NCBI GenBank assembly: GCA_965230635.1
Contig: CBDDLJ010000009.1
Location: forward strand, 1-64,000
Origin: CBDDLJ01 sp965230635
Lineage (GTDB): Bacteria; Pseudomonadota; Gammaproteobacteria; UBA1113
Length of the DNA stretch: 64,000 nucleotides
Reading direction: 5' to 3'
Of the stretch, positions 1 to 9,100 are shown one piece after another; within the stretch, counting starts at the first letter, position 1, and each line of letters opens with the position of its first letter. The position numbers were made by a program, and so were the translations under genes. Under the pieces are notes generated by a model. The model worked only from the letters and a program-made list of their open reading frames with translations, had not been told where the DNA came from and made no database searches.

Positions 1-2
1 CG

Positions 3-236
3 CGACGCATTGTCGTTCGTAACCGACGTAAAAAGTACCCCTTCCGCCTGAGCGCCAACCGTTTCTATCGCATCAACAAACGCGGCGTTCGAAAGGAAAT
101 CATCCGCAACGATCCCGGCGGCATCGGCCACGAAACCGTGCGGGAGATCATTGCATGCCCCGACTGCGCTGATGCGTGGACGGTGGCGGGATCAGGGCCG
201 AGATCAGGGGCACGACCGGGGGCAGGATCATCCTGA
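3..236 (+). CDS. truncated reading frame at the window edge, unidentified
   Basis: A frame open from the first bases runs 77 codons to TGA at 234-236. The first 50 or so residues are basic and protein-like (VRNRRKKYPFRLSANRFYRI), then the composition becomes Gly/Ser/Arg-rich, as if a frameshift or junction had been crossed near 165. A second GC-rich frame (177-376) overlaps it. I do not recognise either. The base composition is far more GC-rich than the genes after 3500, so this belongs to the foreign left end. Confidence 0.25.
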   Translation, partial: RRIVVRNRRKKYPFRLSANRFYRINKRGVRKEIIRNDPGGIGHETVREIIACPDCADAWTVAGSGPRSGARPGAGSS

Positions 237-430
237 CGGTGCAACTGAAGAAACCGGAAGCCGTCGCCCGGATCGCACCGGGCGGCGGCGTTTCTGTTTC
301 CTGCGACGGCCATGCTTCCCGCAAGTGCGACCGAACTGGCGTCGATGCGTGTGATCCGCGACACTTGGCGTGTTGAGCCTTGGCCGTTGGGCCCTAGCCG
401 TGCTGAGTCTTTCCGCGCTGAGGCTGAGAC

Positions 431-570
431 ATGGAAACGCCACGCATGCCGAACGATTACGACCCACCAGCCGCGCCCCGCAACGCCAACGCATCCGCGC
501 CGTCTCCGCCTGAACTGCCAGACCAACCCGATCCACCCGATCGCGGCCACCTGCTTCTTGTAACTCGAGT
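431..570 (+). CDS. 5' end of an unidentified Pro-rich protein, cut at a junction
   Basis: ATG at 431 starts a Pro/Ala-rich frame (METPRMPNDYDPPAAPRNAN...). Around 555 the sequence changes into the reverse complement of a gcvH gene and the frame ends soon after at a chance stop. It therefore looks like the first 40 or so codons of a gene whose remainder was replaced at a junction. No domain is recognisable, and the start is supported only weakly by a purine-rich stretch upstream. Confidence 0.2.
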
Positions 571-920
571 AGTCTAGCAGGCCGTCGAGTGTTCCACCCT
601 CAGCGAGCTTTACCTTAATGAGCCAACCATCACCAAAAGGATCCTTGCCCAGAGCGTCCATGTCGTCGACGAGCTCGGAGTGGACTTCGACGATCTCTCC
701 GTCGACGGGGCTGTAGAGTGGGCTAACCGCTTTAACGGATTCGACTTCACCAAATTCTTCGCCTTGGTGACCTGGGTGCCCACTTCGGGAAGTGCCATGT
801 AAACAAGGTCCGTGAGTTGCTCGAGTGCAAAATCGGTGATTCCGATGACCGCAACTTCGCCGTCTAAACCGACCCATTCGTGAGATTCATTGTACTTCAG
901 TTGTTCAGTTGCATCCTGTT
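556..920 (-). pseudogene. gcvH: glycine cleavage system H protein, frameshifted fragment (planctomycete-like)
   Basis: GcvH is the lipoyl carrier that shuttles the aminomethyl group between the P, T and L proteins of glycine cleavage. The reverse strand reads YNESHEWVGLDGEVAVIGIT, then FALEQLTDLVYMALPEVGTQ, then in another frame GEEFGEVESVKAVSPLYSPV; the Lys of ESVKA is the lipoylation site. The frame breaks near 761-765, where a GGG needed for Lys-Gly has only GG, so one missing base explains it. The C-terminal end meets a different sequence near 555. The order gcvT then gcvH on one strand matches a gcvTH operon. This is probably a sequencing error inside a foreign fragment rather than a true pseudogene. 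Confidence 0.75.
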
Positions 921-1022
921 CCTCAGTGGCAAAAGTGATGTGCTCGAGTAGAGACGATTGGTAAGTTGGACCGATTCTGTGACGTGTTTCCGCTCGGGAG
1001 TGAGGGCAGCTCTCGCGTATTC

Positions 1023-1200
1023 TCAGTTCTTCTTGCGCGCGTAGAAGGGGAGAGGGACGATTTCGGCGTTTGACCGCGAGCCGCGAATATCGACTTCGAC
1101 TTGGTTTCCGTTGCTGGCGACTTCTCGGCTAACGTAGGCCATCGCGATCGGTGACTGCAGCGTCGGGAAAACGTACCACTACAGACCTGACCGATACAAC
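1023..1200 (-). pseudogene. gcvT: aminomethyltransferase GcvT, C-terminal fragment (planctomycete-like)
   Basis: The reverse strand encodes the GcvT C-terminal barrel: IGQVCSGTFS in one frame, then PTLQSPIAMAYVSREV in another, ending ...IVPLPFYARKKN and TGA at 1023-1025. GcvT moves the one-carbon unit from the H-protein arm to tetrahydrofolate. The frame change falls in a run of C (TTTTCCCGACG), where one additional C would restore the family sequence, the same kind of 1-base homopolymer loss seen in the gcvH piece. About 300 residues of the N-terminal part are absent; the sequence switches near 1190-1230. Confidence 0.7.
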
Positions 1201-1562
1201 TGGTCTGGCCAGATATATCGGAACAGCCGAAGTTTTTTTTTGACGATAGTGCGGCCATCGTCAACGGCGATTGTTATTGGCTGAAGTTGCGACCGGACGT
1301 CGATCCCGATTGGATCTACCTCATGCTGGCGGTTGCCAATTCAAGCTTGGCGACGACTTATTACGACACCGTTTTTCACAACAAGTTATATGCTGGTCGT
1401 CGCCGATTCATGACGCAATACGTGAAACATTTTCCGTTGCCGGACAAAAACACTCCGGTTGCAAAAAGGATCATTCAACTGGTCAAACGATTGATCGAAA
1501 AAACAACTCCTCGCCGCGAAGAACAGTTAGAGCAGCTGATGCAGGAAGCATTCGGATTGTAG
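1191..1562 (+). CDS. C-terminal fragment of a restriction-modification DNA methylase
   Basis: An open frame with no start of its own runs from about 1191 to TAG at 1560-1562. It contains NGDCYWLKLRPDVDPDWIYL, then VANSSLATTYYDTVFHNKLY, then RRRFMTQYVKHFPLP. This pattern (readable target region, YDTVF.NKLY.GRRRF...Y...FPLP) is typical of the end of the specificity region of Eco57I-like or TaqI-like N6-adenine methylase / restriction fusion proteins. The catalytic N-terminal part (with NPPY) is missing because the sequence changes to gcvT near 1190. Family assignment is by motif only; function in this cell should not be assumed, since the segment is part of the chimeric left end. Confidence 0.55.
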   Translation, partial: PIQLVWPDISEQPKFFFDDSAAIVNGDCYWLKLRPDVDPDWIYLMLAVANSSLATTYYDTVFHNKLYAGRRRFMTQYVKHFPLPDKNTPVAKRIIQLVKRLIEKTTPRREEQLEQLMQEAFGL

Positions 1563-1689
1563 CGTCAGGAACGGCGCCCTTGTTGTGGTCCGATTCCAGA
1601 CAATCATGGAGTGTGATGCCAAATTCCTTGGGATCTTGTTTCGGTCCTGCATGATGATCGGTTGAAGGGGACCAGCTCGAATTAGGGAA

Positions 1690-2355
1690 TCATTCCTGAT
1701 CAACCATATGGCCAAACACTTCGTATGCATCAGACAATAGGTTCTTTAATTCTTCGGGTTTGACTCGATGTCCGGCCCGGTAGAAAAACATGATCCCGCG
1801 TTGAGCTTCGACAGAAATACCTTTTTTAGATTCGAAGAATTCCAATAGTCTTGGCTTAAAGTAGTCTCTGACCGCTTGTTCGTCTGAACTTTTGAGTACG
1901 AACATGTCTGAAAAGTTGGGATGGGTGTCAAAATCGATGTCCTGAAACCCGAGGGCGCTGCCGATTCGATCAAACATGCCTTCTGGGCGCATCGTAAAAT
2001 CAGGGCAGATCAGGTTTGTTGATTCCAGCGCAGCGATCGACAAACGATGCGTATGCGAGTTTTTTCCATTGCCGGTGGTGTACTGGTAATCGAAAATCGC
2101 GATTTTGACTTCTCCCGAATCGCCTTGGATCAGATTTGTCATTTTTCGGCCGCGACCCTGGCTGAACAGGTTGAAATTGGACAGACGATTAAAGAGGATT
2201 TCGTCGCCTTCCAGGACGAAAGTCAGGCCCATCTCGTCCGCAGCTGTCTGAAGATGTTCACGCCGTTTCTTTTCGGCGATCATTGAATAGATAATGCCGC
2301 CGAGCACCAGAACAACGATGACACCAATAACAACAAATGGAAGAAGTGCTTCCAT
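1690..2355 (-). CDS. hypothetical membrane-anchored protein (planctomycete-like)
   Basis: This 221-residue protein has one N-terminal membrane segment (residues about 4-26, LLPFVVIGVIVVLVLGGIIY) followed by a charged KKRREH stop-transfer stretch and a soluble domain. The soluble part (GLTFVLEGD... GEVKIAIFDYQYTTGNGKNS...) resembles DUF3137-like planctomycete proteins of unknown role. Start ATG at 2353-2355. It lies 21 bases downstream of the truncated radical-SAM gene on the same strand, so the two were probably one operon in their source genome. Complete in length as far as I can tell, but foreign to the genes after 3500. Confidence 0.55.
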   Translation of the reverse strand: MEALLPFVVIGVIVVLVLGGIIYSMIAEKKRREHLQTAADEMGLTFVLEGDEILFNRLSNFNLFSQGRGRKMTNLIQGDSGEVKIAIFDYQYTTGNGKNSHTHRLSIAALESTNLICPDFTMRPEGMFDRIGSALGFQDIDFDTHPNFSDMFVLKSSDEQAVRDYFKPRLLEFFESKKGISVEAQRGIMFFYRAGHRVKPEELKNLLSDAYEVFGHMVDQE

Positions 2356-2376
2356 GGGCTTCTATCCTTGTCACGA

Positions 2377-2964
2377 TCAGGAAATTTGTACCAACTCCGA
2401 TTTAGGCGGTTCCACCTTGCGCGGGTCGATCCAATTTTCTTCCTCAAAGTACTTGGAATAGACTCCGTAATCATGGTAGGCAAACTTTTTGGCAAACCGG
2501 TACGCCCAGCTTTTTTCCGGAATGGCTTCCATTTCCGGCGTATATTGCGACGGATTCGGCTTGGTCGCGCGAAGTTCCGCGAGAGCGGTCTTGCGGGCGG
2601 TGGAATCTTTGGCCTGGTGGCGTTCAGCCAGTGCTTCGATCAAATCCGGTCGTTCAAGCACGACGCAGCCGCGGGTATGTTGGGCAGCTGTACGACGAAA
2701 GTCTTTCAAAAAGTTCGATTCATTGAACACTTCATCCAAGGGCCGATCATCGTGAATCGATTCCTTGGCGAACTGGATGATAGGACAGGGTTCGATATCA
2801 CCCCAGGGATTGACATGGTGGGTAAATCCTGTGGCGGCCGGGCAAAGTGCATTCCCGTCCGCATCGTAATAGGCATCGATTACGATTATTGGCTTCTTGC
2901 ATCGCATATCAACCACGAATTGACGGGCTTGCCGTTGTTGCTCGGTTGTCAAAGCCAAATCGGG
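2377..2964 (-). CDS. radical SAM protein, C-terminal SPASM-type region only
   Basis: The readable part ends at TGA 2377 and contains CPAATGFTHHVNPWGDIEPC followed by PIIQFA, the Cys-rich NPxG.xxPCP pattern of C-terminal SPASM/auxiliary Fe-S regions in radical SAM proteins. The CxxxCxxC S-adenosylmethionine domain that must precede it is missing: upstream of about 2964 the sequence is a different, plus-strand protein. A TTG at 2956-2958 could be read as a start, but the frame upstream (WSPDLALTT) still looks like family sequence, so this is a truncation, not a short gene. Planctomycete-like by gene content. Confidence 0.55.
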   Translation of the reverse strand, partial: PDLALTTEQQRQARQFVVDMRCKKPIIVIDAYYDADGNALCPAATGFTHHVNPWGDIEPCPIIQFAKESIHDDRPLDEVFNESNFLKDFRRTAAQHTRGCVVLERPDLIEALAERHQAKDSTARKTALAELRATKPNPSQYTPEMEAIPEKSWAYRFAKKFAYHDYGVYSKYFEEENWIDPRKVEPPKSELVQIS

Positions 2965-2966
2965 AG

Positions 2967-3248
2967 ACCAACATCGTGATCAGCGCAAATCTCAAGGAGG
3001 AGGTCGATGAGATTTTCAAGGAAGAAGAGCTCATCAATTCCATGAGCAAACTGGCCTCAATTACCATCAAACTGCCCAAGATCAACCTGGAGCAGTCCGG
3101 GATATATTATTTCATTCTCAAGCAACTGGCCTGGGCGAACATTCCTGTACAGGAAGTGATATCAACCACTCACGAGATCACGCTCGTGGTCAAAGAAGAG
3201 GACATCAACAGGACCTTCTCCATTCTCATCGACCTGAAAAAAGTGTGA
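2967..3248 (+). CDS. ACT-domain protein, C-terminal fragment (aspartate-kinase-like)
   Basis: The frame from about 2967 to TGA at 3246-3248 encodes NIVISANLKEEVDEIFKEEE, then SKLASITIKLPKINLEQSGI, then YYFILKQLAWANIPVQEVIS, ending ILIDLKKV. Two-layer strand/helix spacing and the 'L..ANI.vqeviSt.heit.vv.eed' pattern match the ACT regulatory domain of Bacteroidota aspartate-kinase-like proteins. There is no start codon of its own; the 5' part is cut at the junction near 2965 where the opposite-strand radical SAM fragment begins. It is part of the chimeric left end. Confidence 0.45.
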   Translation, partial: TNIVISANLKEEVDEIFKEEELINSMSKLASITIKLPKINLEQSGIYYFILKQLAWANIPVQEVISTTHEITLVVKEEDINRTFSILIDLKKV

Positions 3249-3312
3249 TCGCTGCCGGTACTTCTATAATCGCTGCCGGTATTTCTATAATCGTTGCCTG
3301 TACTTCTGTTGG
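3249..3312 (+). repeat. three imperfect 20-bp tandem repeats at a chimera junction
   Basis: The unit TCGCTGCCGGTACTTCTATAA occurs about three times (starts near 3250, 3271 and 3291) with few differences. On the reverse strand it repeats the end of the neighbouring reading frame (KYRQRL-stop). The repeat lies exactly between the ACT-domain piece and the next fragment, so it may have helped create the join or be an assembly product. Confidence 0.6.
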
Positions 3313-3497
3313 AAGAATTCAAAGTACATGTACAGCATGTAGTTCACCTCCAATCCATACCGAATGGTCGGTTCGTAGTCGATGAACTGGTTGTAGAGAT
3401 TCGGATTCCAGGCCGTGGGATTGGCAGCACGCTGATTCCACTCAAAGACATAGGCCCTGTTCCTTTGCTCGAGGACGTTCAGCGACCAGTAGTTCAT
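3285..3497 (-). CDS. C-terminal fragment of an unrecognised aromatic-rich protein
   Basis: The reverse-strand frame of about 70 residues reads VLEQRNRAYVFEWNQRAANP, then NLYNQFIDYEPTIRYGLEVN, and ends EFFQQKYRQRL. The alternating Tyr/Phe/Trp pattern with a terminal aromatic stretch is reminiscent of an outer-membrane or surface protein end from Bacteroidota, but I cannot name a family. Its upstream side meets the trmB fragment at about 3497, so it is truncated. Confidence 0.35.
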   Translation of the reverse strand: MNYWSLNVLEQRNRAYVFEWNQRAANPTAWNPNLYNQFIDYEPTIRYGLEVNYMLYMYFEFFQQKYRQRL

Positions 3498-3812
3498 CGG
3501 TATTTATTATTCCCTGACCCATGGCAAAAGAAAAGACATCATAAACGACGCTTGATACAAACGGGGTTTATTGAGTTACTATTAACAAAATTAAAACCTG
3601 AGGGAATACTGCATATTGCAACAGACTGGCAACATTATGCAGAGCATATTACAAACACATTAGCAACATTTACAACGATTAAAACATTATCGCCAACGGC
3701 ATCATGGCGGGCGACAACAAAATATGAAAAACGCGGCATCATGTTAGGCCATACAGTAACCGATTTTGTTGTTAAAAAAATTGGCAGAAGTGAGGGTAAA
3801 AGGACATCATGA
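3498..3812 (+). pseudogene. trmB: tRNA (guanine-N7-)-methyltransferase TrmB, 5'-truncated
   Basis: TrmB methylates guanine 46 of many tRNAs with S-adenosylmethionine. The sequence shows only the second half: YLLFPDPWQKKRHHKRRLI is the family FPDPWhKKRHhKRR signature, followed by LKPEGILHIATDWQHYAEHI and a conventional C-terminus. The roughly 120 N-terminal residues with the SAM-binding motif are absent because the contig changes identity near 3497. The frame can be extended leftward to 3294, but that part is not TrmB-like. The stop overlaps the next start (ATGA, 3809-3812), suggesting a normal operon in the host genome and that the truncation is an assembly edge. Confidence 0.8.
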
Positions 3813-5584
3813 AAGAATACACTGTATTTATGATACTTATCGTTACCATTATTTTATTTATTTCAGGCCGTTGGCGCTATGATATTGTTGCCTGCTGTGC
3901 CTTAATCACAATAACCTTAGTCGGCGCTATTCCTTTTGCACATGCATTCAGTGGTTTTAGCAATCCTGCTGTTATTACAGTTGCCTCTGTTATGGTGATT
4001 ACTCAAGCGATCATGAGTTCGGGCATATTAAATAAATTGATAGTAAAAATTGCGCCTGTCACCAATCAAATAACCATCCACATTTTATCTTTGTCGATAA
4101 TTACGGCACTTTTATCTGCATTTATGAACAATGTCGCTGCACTTATGTTGATGATGCCCATTGCCATTCAAACCGCTAATAACAACAATCGTTCTCCATC
4201 ACTGCTACTAATGCCGATTGCCTTTAGCTCCATACTGGGTGGATTAACCACATTAATCGGTACACCAGCCAATATCATCATTTCATCTTTTCGACAAGAA
4301 ACGTTAGGCAGTCCGTTTAGTCTATTTGATTTTTCACCTGTAGGCATCAGTGTTGCCGTGCTTGGTATTGCTTATATTATTACACTTGGTTGGCGCTTTA
4401 TTCCGAAAAATCGTGTAGCACCGGGTAAAAGCACTGATAAATTCCATATCCAAGAATATATTACTGAAGTCCGCATCACTGAAGAATCAGCTTTTATTGG
4501 TAAAACAGTTGATGATATAGAAACAATGACCATGGCTGAATTTTTATTGATAGGTTATATCCGAGATGAGAAAAAGCGATTAAAAATTGATAATAATACG
4601 GTCTTTAAAGCAAATGATATATTAATTATAGAGGCATTTGCTTCAGAACTGGTGAAACTCGTTAAAGTAGGAAAATTAGAATTAGTTGGCAGCAAAGAAG
4701 TCTCAACAGAAACATTACGAACAGATGACGTTAGCATTATTGAAGTGGTTGTCGCACCAGGCTCAAAAATAGAAGGTCGCACACCGCAACGAATCAAATT
4801 ACACAGCCGCTACATGCTTAATCTTATTGGGATCGCCCGCCAGGGAGAATCTATTCAAAAGCGCTTGAAAAATGTAAAACTACAAGCAGGTGATGTCTTA
4901 TTATTACAAGGTAATGCAGAAACACTATACGATATCGTTAGTGCCATCGGTTTTCTTCCTATTGCTGAGCGCGGCGTACAATTAGATGACAACAGCAATA
5001 TGTTTTTACCTAGTATTATTTTTATTATCGCGCTCATATTAACAATCATGTCTATTCTTCCTGTACAAATAGCCTTTACTACCGCTGTATTAGTCATGGT
5101 GCTGACTAATGTTATGCCGATACGCCGAGTTTATGAAAGTATTGATTGGTCCATCATCGTGTTGTTGGGAGCAATGATCCCAGTGGGTAATGCATTACAA
5201 GCCACTGGTGGCTCTGACTTAATTGCAAAAATAATGATTAATATAGGTGGAACAGCACACCCATCGATTATTTTAGGGTTACTTATGATAATTACTATGA
5301 TGCTAACTGATGCTATGAACAATGCTGCCACCGCAGTATTAATGGCTCCAATTTCCATCACATTGGCAAAACACCTCGGTTTCAGCCCTGATCCTTTTCT
5401 AATGACCGTTGCCATTGGTGCTTCTTGTGCATTCCTCACGCCAATTGGCCACCAAAACAATACATTAGTCATGGGACCAGGAGGATATCACTTTAGCGAT
5501 TATTGGCGCATGGGTTTGTTACTCGATATATTGATTATTGCTATAGCGTTGCCTGTTATTCTTTACGTTTGGCCAATATATTAA
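3809..5584 (+). CDS. SLC13/DASS-family anion transporter with two TrkA-C domains
   Basis: This 591-residue inner-membrane protein has about ten membrane segments in two blocks (residues 5-200 and 395-590) separated by a soluble region of about 190 residues with two TrkA-C-like (RCK_C) domains (about 215-290 and 300-380, e.g. IGKTVDDIETMTMAEFLLIG and GSKIEGRTPQRIKLHSRYML). The membrane parts carry the paired SLC13 motifs SAFMNNVAALMLMMP and LIGTPANIII in the first half and DAMNNAATAVLMAPI with TPIGHQNNTLVMGPGGY in the second. The family moves sulfate, di/tricarboxylates or similar anions with sodium; substrate cannot be read. The start overlaps the trmB stop by 4 bp, consistent with translational coupling. 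Confidence 0.9.
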   Translation: MKEYTVFMILIVTIILFISGRWRYDIVACCALITITLVGAIPFAHAFSGFSNPAVITVASVMVITQAIMSSGILNKLIVKIAPVTNQITIHILSLSIITALLSAFMNNVAALMLMMPIAIQTANNNNRSPSLLLMPIAFSSILGGLTTLIGTPANIIISSFRQETLGSPFSLFDFSPVGISVAVLGIAYIITLGWRFIPKNRVAPGKSTDKFHIQEYITEVRITEESAFIGKTVDDIETMTMAEFLLIGYIRDEKKRLKIDNNTVFKANDILIIEAFASELVKLVKVGKLELVGSKEVSTETLRTDDVSIIEVVVAPGSKIEGRTPQRIKLHSRYMLNLIGIARQGESIQKRLKNVKLQAGDVLLLQGNAETLYDIVSAIGFLPIAERGVQLDDNSNMFLPSIIFIIALILTIMSILPVQIAFTTAVLVMVLTNVMPIRRVYESIDWSIIVLLGAMIPVGNALQATGGSDLIAKIMINIGGTAHPSIILGLLMIITMMLTDAMNNAATAVLMAPISITLAKHLGFSPDPFLMTVAIGASCAFLTPIGHQNNTLVMGPGGYHFSDYWRMGLLLDILIIAIALPVILYVWPIY

Positions 5585-5871
5585 CTTGTTATAGTCAATT
5601 AACGCTATGCTTGATATAGCTAATCTCTCAAAAATGGATATATTATAGCAGTCAGAGTCAATCAATTGGTTAGCTCTAAGCGAAAAATAGCAATAATGCT
5701 CGCTTTTTAACTAGTTCTCAATAGCCGTAACTTGCAGACATGTTATTTTAATTGATCGCAGTACCATCATATCATGTGCGACTAATATGTATCACGCATC
5801 CGCGTAGTGAGTCAACGCGACGCGAGTAGTGACGCCCGCTTGCTTTGGCTTGATTGATACTTTTTTGAGCT
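5585..5871. other. non-coding stretch before the MITE
   Basis: Between the transporter and the 164-bp MITE I see no reading frame with a ribosome binding site. The stretch is AT-rich apart from a GC-richer run at about 5800-5840 (CGCGTAGTGAGTCAACGCGACGCGAG). No convincing terminator hairpin with a T-run follows the transporter stop. Confidence 0.5.
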
Positions 5872-6035
5872 TATAGCGTTTCCCTATATTGTTGCCCTAT
5901 ACTAAGCGAGTATAATGTTTGCTTGCGAGGTTTCAAAAGCGACGTTTACTTATTGTCAATAAGGTTTTGAATAACCAAGCAAGCAGGCGCTAGATGAAGT
6001 CTTAGGATAGGGCAACAATATAGGGAAACGCTATA
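5872..6035. mobile_element. 164-bp MITE-like inverted-repeat element, copy 1
   Basis: The ends are inverted repeats of about 35 bases: TATAGCGTTTCCCTATATTG... at the left and ...CAATATAGGGAAACGCTATA at the right. The interior (GAGTATAATGTTTGCTTGCG...) is almost identical to a second full copy at 58163-58326 and to a half copy at 12657-12740. Both full copies are 164 bp and end in TATA, which fits TA target duplication as with Tc1/mariner/IS630-type transposition. There is no coding capacity. Confidence 0.85.
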
Positions 6036-6120
6036 AGCAGCTGTGTCGTTTGTTTCTGTCGTAGGTATCACGCGTCACTTACCTCGTATTTTAAAATAGT
6101 CACACATTATAAGATATCCT

Positions 6121-9100
6121 TTATGGTGAGTTTTTATGAGGTGGCTCTGCATTGAGGGGTTGCTCTACTCTCTTATCTACTGGTTCTGAGATGTCGCTTG
6201 CTGCACAGAAAAAAGTTTGTTGACCTTTCGACACCGCAAACGTGATATCTCTATCCGGCTTTACAGGTTGTCTTACTGCTGCTGCCGAAGGTTGTGTATT
6301 TTTTTCTGGTTGCTCCTTATTACTCTCTTCACTGGATAAATAGTTATAAGTAGTATATAGCCCATAGCCTACGCCAATGACAGCAGCACCGCCTACTATC
6401 CATGGAAGCGCTGCAATCGTTGCACTTGCTGCGCCTGCAACAAACCCTCCCCCAGTTGCTGCACTCGCAGCTGTAGCACCAGTTGCAGCACCAGCAGTTG
6501 TTGCAGCACCAGCAGTTGTTGCAGCGCCAGCAGTTGTTGCAGCACCAGCAGTTGCAAAACCAGTAGTTGTTGCAGCACCAACAGTTGCAAAACCAGTAGT
6601 TGTTGCAGCACCAGCAGTTGTTGCAGCGCCAGCAGTTGCAGCACCAGCACCAGCACCAGCACTAGTTCCAGCACTAGCTCCAGCACTAATTACACTAGTT
6701 GCAACATTAATTATACTAGCACTAACACTAGTTCCAGCACTAGCTGCAGCACTAGTTGCGGCACTATAACCACTATAAGCTAAGCTAGCAGGAACTGCCA
6801 CTGGTGCAGTGACTGATACAGCAAAACCCTTTGCTGTGTTCTCAGCAAATATTTTAGAAGCTGTAAGTAGTGATTTCTTTTCTCTATTCTCTTGCTCACC
6901 AGAAGGATCTGTTTTCTTGTTATCATTTCCTCGTGTCGAGCTCTCTATAGCATTGTCAAGTTTTTCTAGCATCTCCTCGCGCAAATCTCCCGGTAACTGA
7001 TCAATATTATCCATTAATTTTTGTGCTTCTCGATATGTGCTCATCTCAATCTCATCTTCCCACACATCATCATGAGCAGATGGCACAAGATGTTCTGCTG
7101 CTTTTTCTAAAGCTGAGATCGTATTTTCCTTAAGAGTATCTTCCTTAGCATCCTCTGAAAATATACTGGTAAAAGAAGGTTTAGGCTCTTCAGATTTTAT
7201 CACCACATCAAGCGTCTCATTCGCTTGCTTTAACGCATCAAGTCTGACTTGCCAATAATCATCAGTTTGCTTTATTGCATCATCTCTATTTTCCCAATTA
7301 ACCTTTTTCTCTTCTTTCTTCCACCAAGGCATCCCACTAACTTTTTTCTCCCACCAAGGCATCTCACTAAGTTCTTTCTGCCACCAAGACATTCCCCTAT
7401 CATTTTTCTTTCCTCCAGGTTTGTTATCACCTCCAGGTTTGTTATCACCTTCAGGTTTGTTATCACCTTCAGGTTTGTTATCACCTCCAGGTTTGTTATC
7501 ACCTTCAAGTTTGTTATCACCTCCAGGTTTGTTATCACCTTCAGGTTTGTTATTACTTTTAGGATTATCTTTATCACTATTGGATATTGGCGCAGGTTTT
7601 TTCTCAGTAGGCTTATCTTTATCACTACTGGGTGTTGGTGCAGGTTTTTCTTCAGTTTGAGCACCTGCATTTTCTTTTTTAAGCTTGACGGTTTCCGTAT
7701 TATTCTTCTCTCCATCATGTTTCTTATTTTTTTTCGAAGTATTTTTGTCAACTTCCTTAATAACTTTTTTGCTAACCGTTTTCTCATCTTCTTTATTTTT
7801 TTTAGGTTCGGTATGCGCCAACCCATGTGCCTTCTGCTTACTAGCTTTTCCTGCGGTTCTAGTCTCGTTATTAATATCAAATTTTGAGGGACTATTGTTT
7901 GTAAGATCACTTTCTTTTTTTGCTTTATCTTCCCTAGGAGAATTACCGAAGGTTTGATATATTTTTTGTTGTTCTTCATTAGTAAGAGAAGGAGAAGTAT
8001 CTACCAATTTCATGAAGTTAGTGTCATCTAATACTTTATCTTTGTACTCTTTCTTAACTGCATCCACATGAGCTGCATGGTGTTCCTGATGATGTCTCCC
8101 CCGCGCATCATGATCATCTTTATGTGCGTGGCGAAACCATACTCTCTTGCCATATTTTTTCACCTCAAAAATTTGTTGCTGACCAATTTCCTTTCGACTC
8201 CGTCCAGGATTCCCCATCCATCCAGGAGGCGTTAAGACTTCTACTACGCCCAGACGTTCTATTCCTTGAATGTTTTCTATTGCCTCTTCTCTCACCTGCT
8301 CTAATATCTTTATGCCAGTCTCTCTATTTTGACAGCGTAACGCTTCTATTTTTTGTTGGGATTTTTCTTTTGTACTACCAAGAGATTCGCAAATAGCCAT
8401 TTCAGTTTTCTCAACCACTTCTTCGGCAACACGAAACAGTCGGAATAATTCTTTTGCTCCATGCGGTGGCGGATCTTTAAGAACCGTGCCTTCATTGATT
8501 TGCTCTCTATCCTTCACTTGTCGCTTTTCTTCGTGCTCTTCTATAAATTCTTTGACATTTTCCAATACTTCCCTAGCTCTATTGTTAGCCCAAACAACAT
8601 TTCTACCCAAGTTTTCTTCTTCTCCGATCCTATTTATAGCTACTTTTAATCCATTTCTGTTCGTCCTCAAAAATGTATTCATTTCTTTGATGGCCGCTTG
8701 ATGGTACACTTCTTGCTTTGTTTTAACATTGATTTTATCAACATAATGTTTGAGTTCATTGATAGCATCTATATAAGGATCATGTTGATTACCTGTTAGC
8801 CCTTCGAAGATATTTATGGCTAATCCTACTCCAAACTCATCTAAGACCGCTTTCCCAATTTTTTGCGCGACTTTTCTTCCAACTACATCCGCCACACCTT
8901 TGAATCCGGCTGCTAAAGGATCCCTGCCTTGACGAGCAGCAGCGATACCCTTGCCAAGTGCGCCGCCCGCAATATCTCCGGCATCTCGATTATTGAGTAA
9001 TCCTTGCTGCATGTTATTCCCCGTATCACGAACCTCTTTCATATCAGACACTCCAGATTTTTTACCATATGTTTGATCTCTATCTACTGAATTATTATCC

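Noticed and set aside
65..877. 270-residue minus-strand frame through the left end
   Set aside because: Only its middle is gcvH; both ends are frameshift or junction read-through.
2368..2979. 203-residue plus-strand frame opposite the radical SAM fragment
   Set aside because: The minus strand carries recognisable Cys-rich SPASM-type sequence; the plus strand has none.
3294..3497. Extension of the trmB frame upstream to 3294
   Set aside because: The first 68 residues show no TrmB similarity and the opposite strand encodes another protein end there; the open frame is accidental at a junction.
6377..6769. Plus-strand Ala/Val/Pro-rich frame of 130 residues
   Set aside because: Antisense of the GCA/ACA repeat that codes for the Ala-Thr stretch of the 1204-residue gene.
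7249..7979. Frames of 212 and 235 residues inside the charged linker of the 1204-residue gene
   Set aside because: Low-complexity shadow frames; the main frame is continuous over 3.6 kb.
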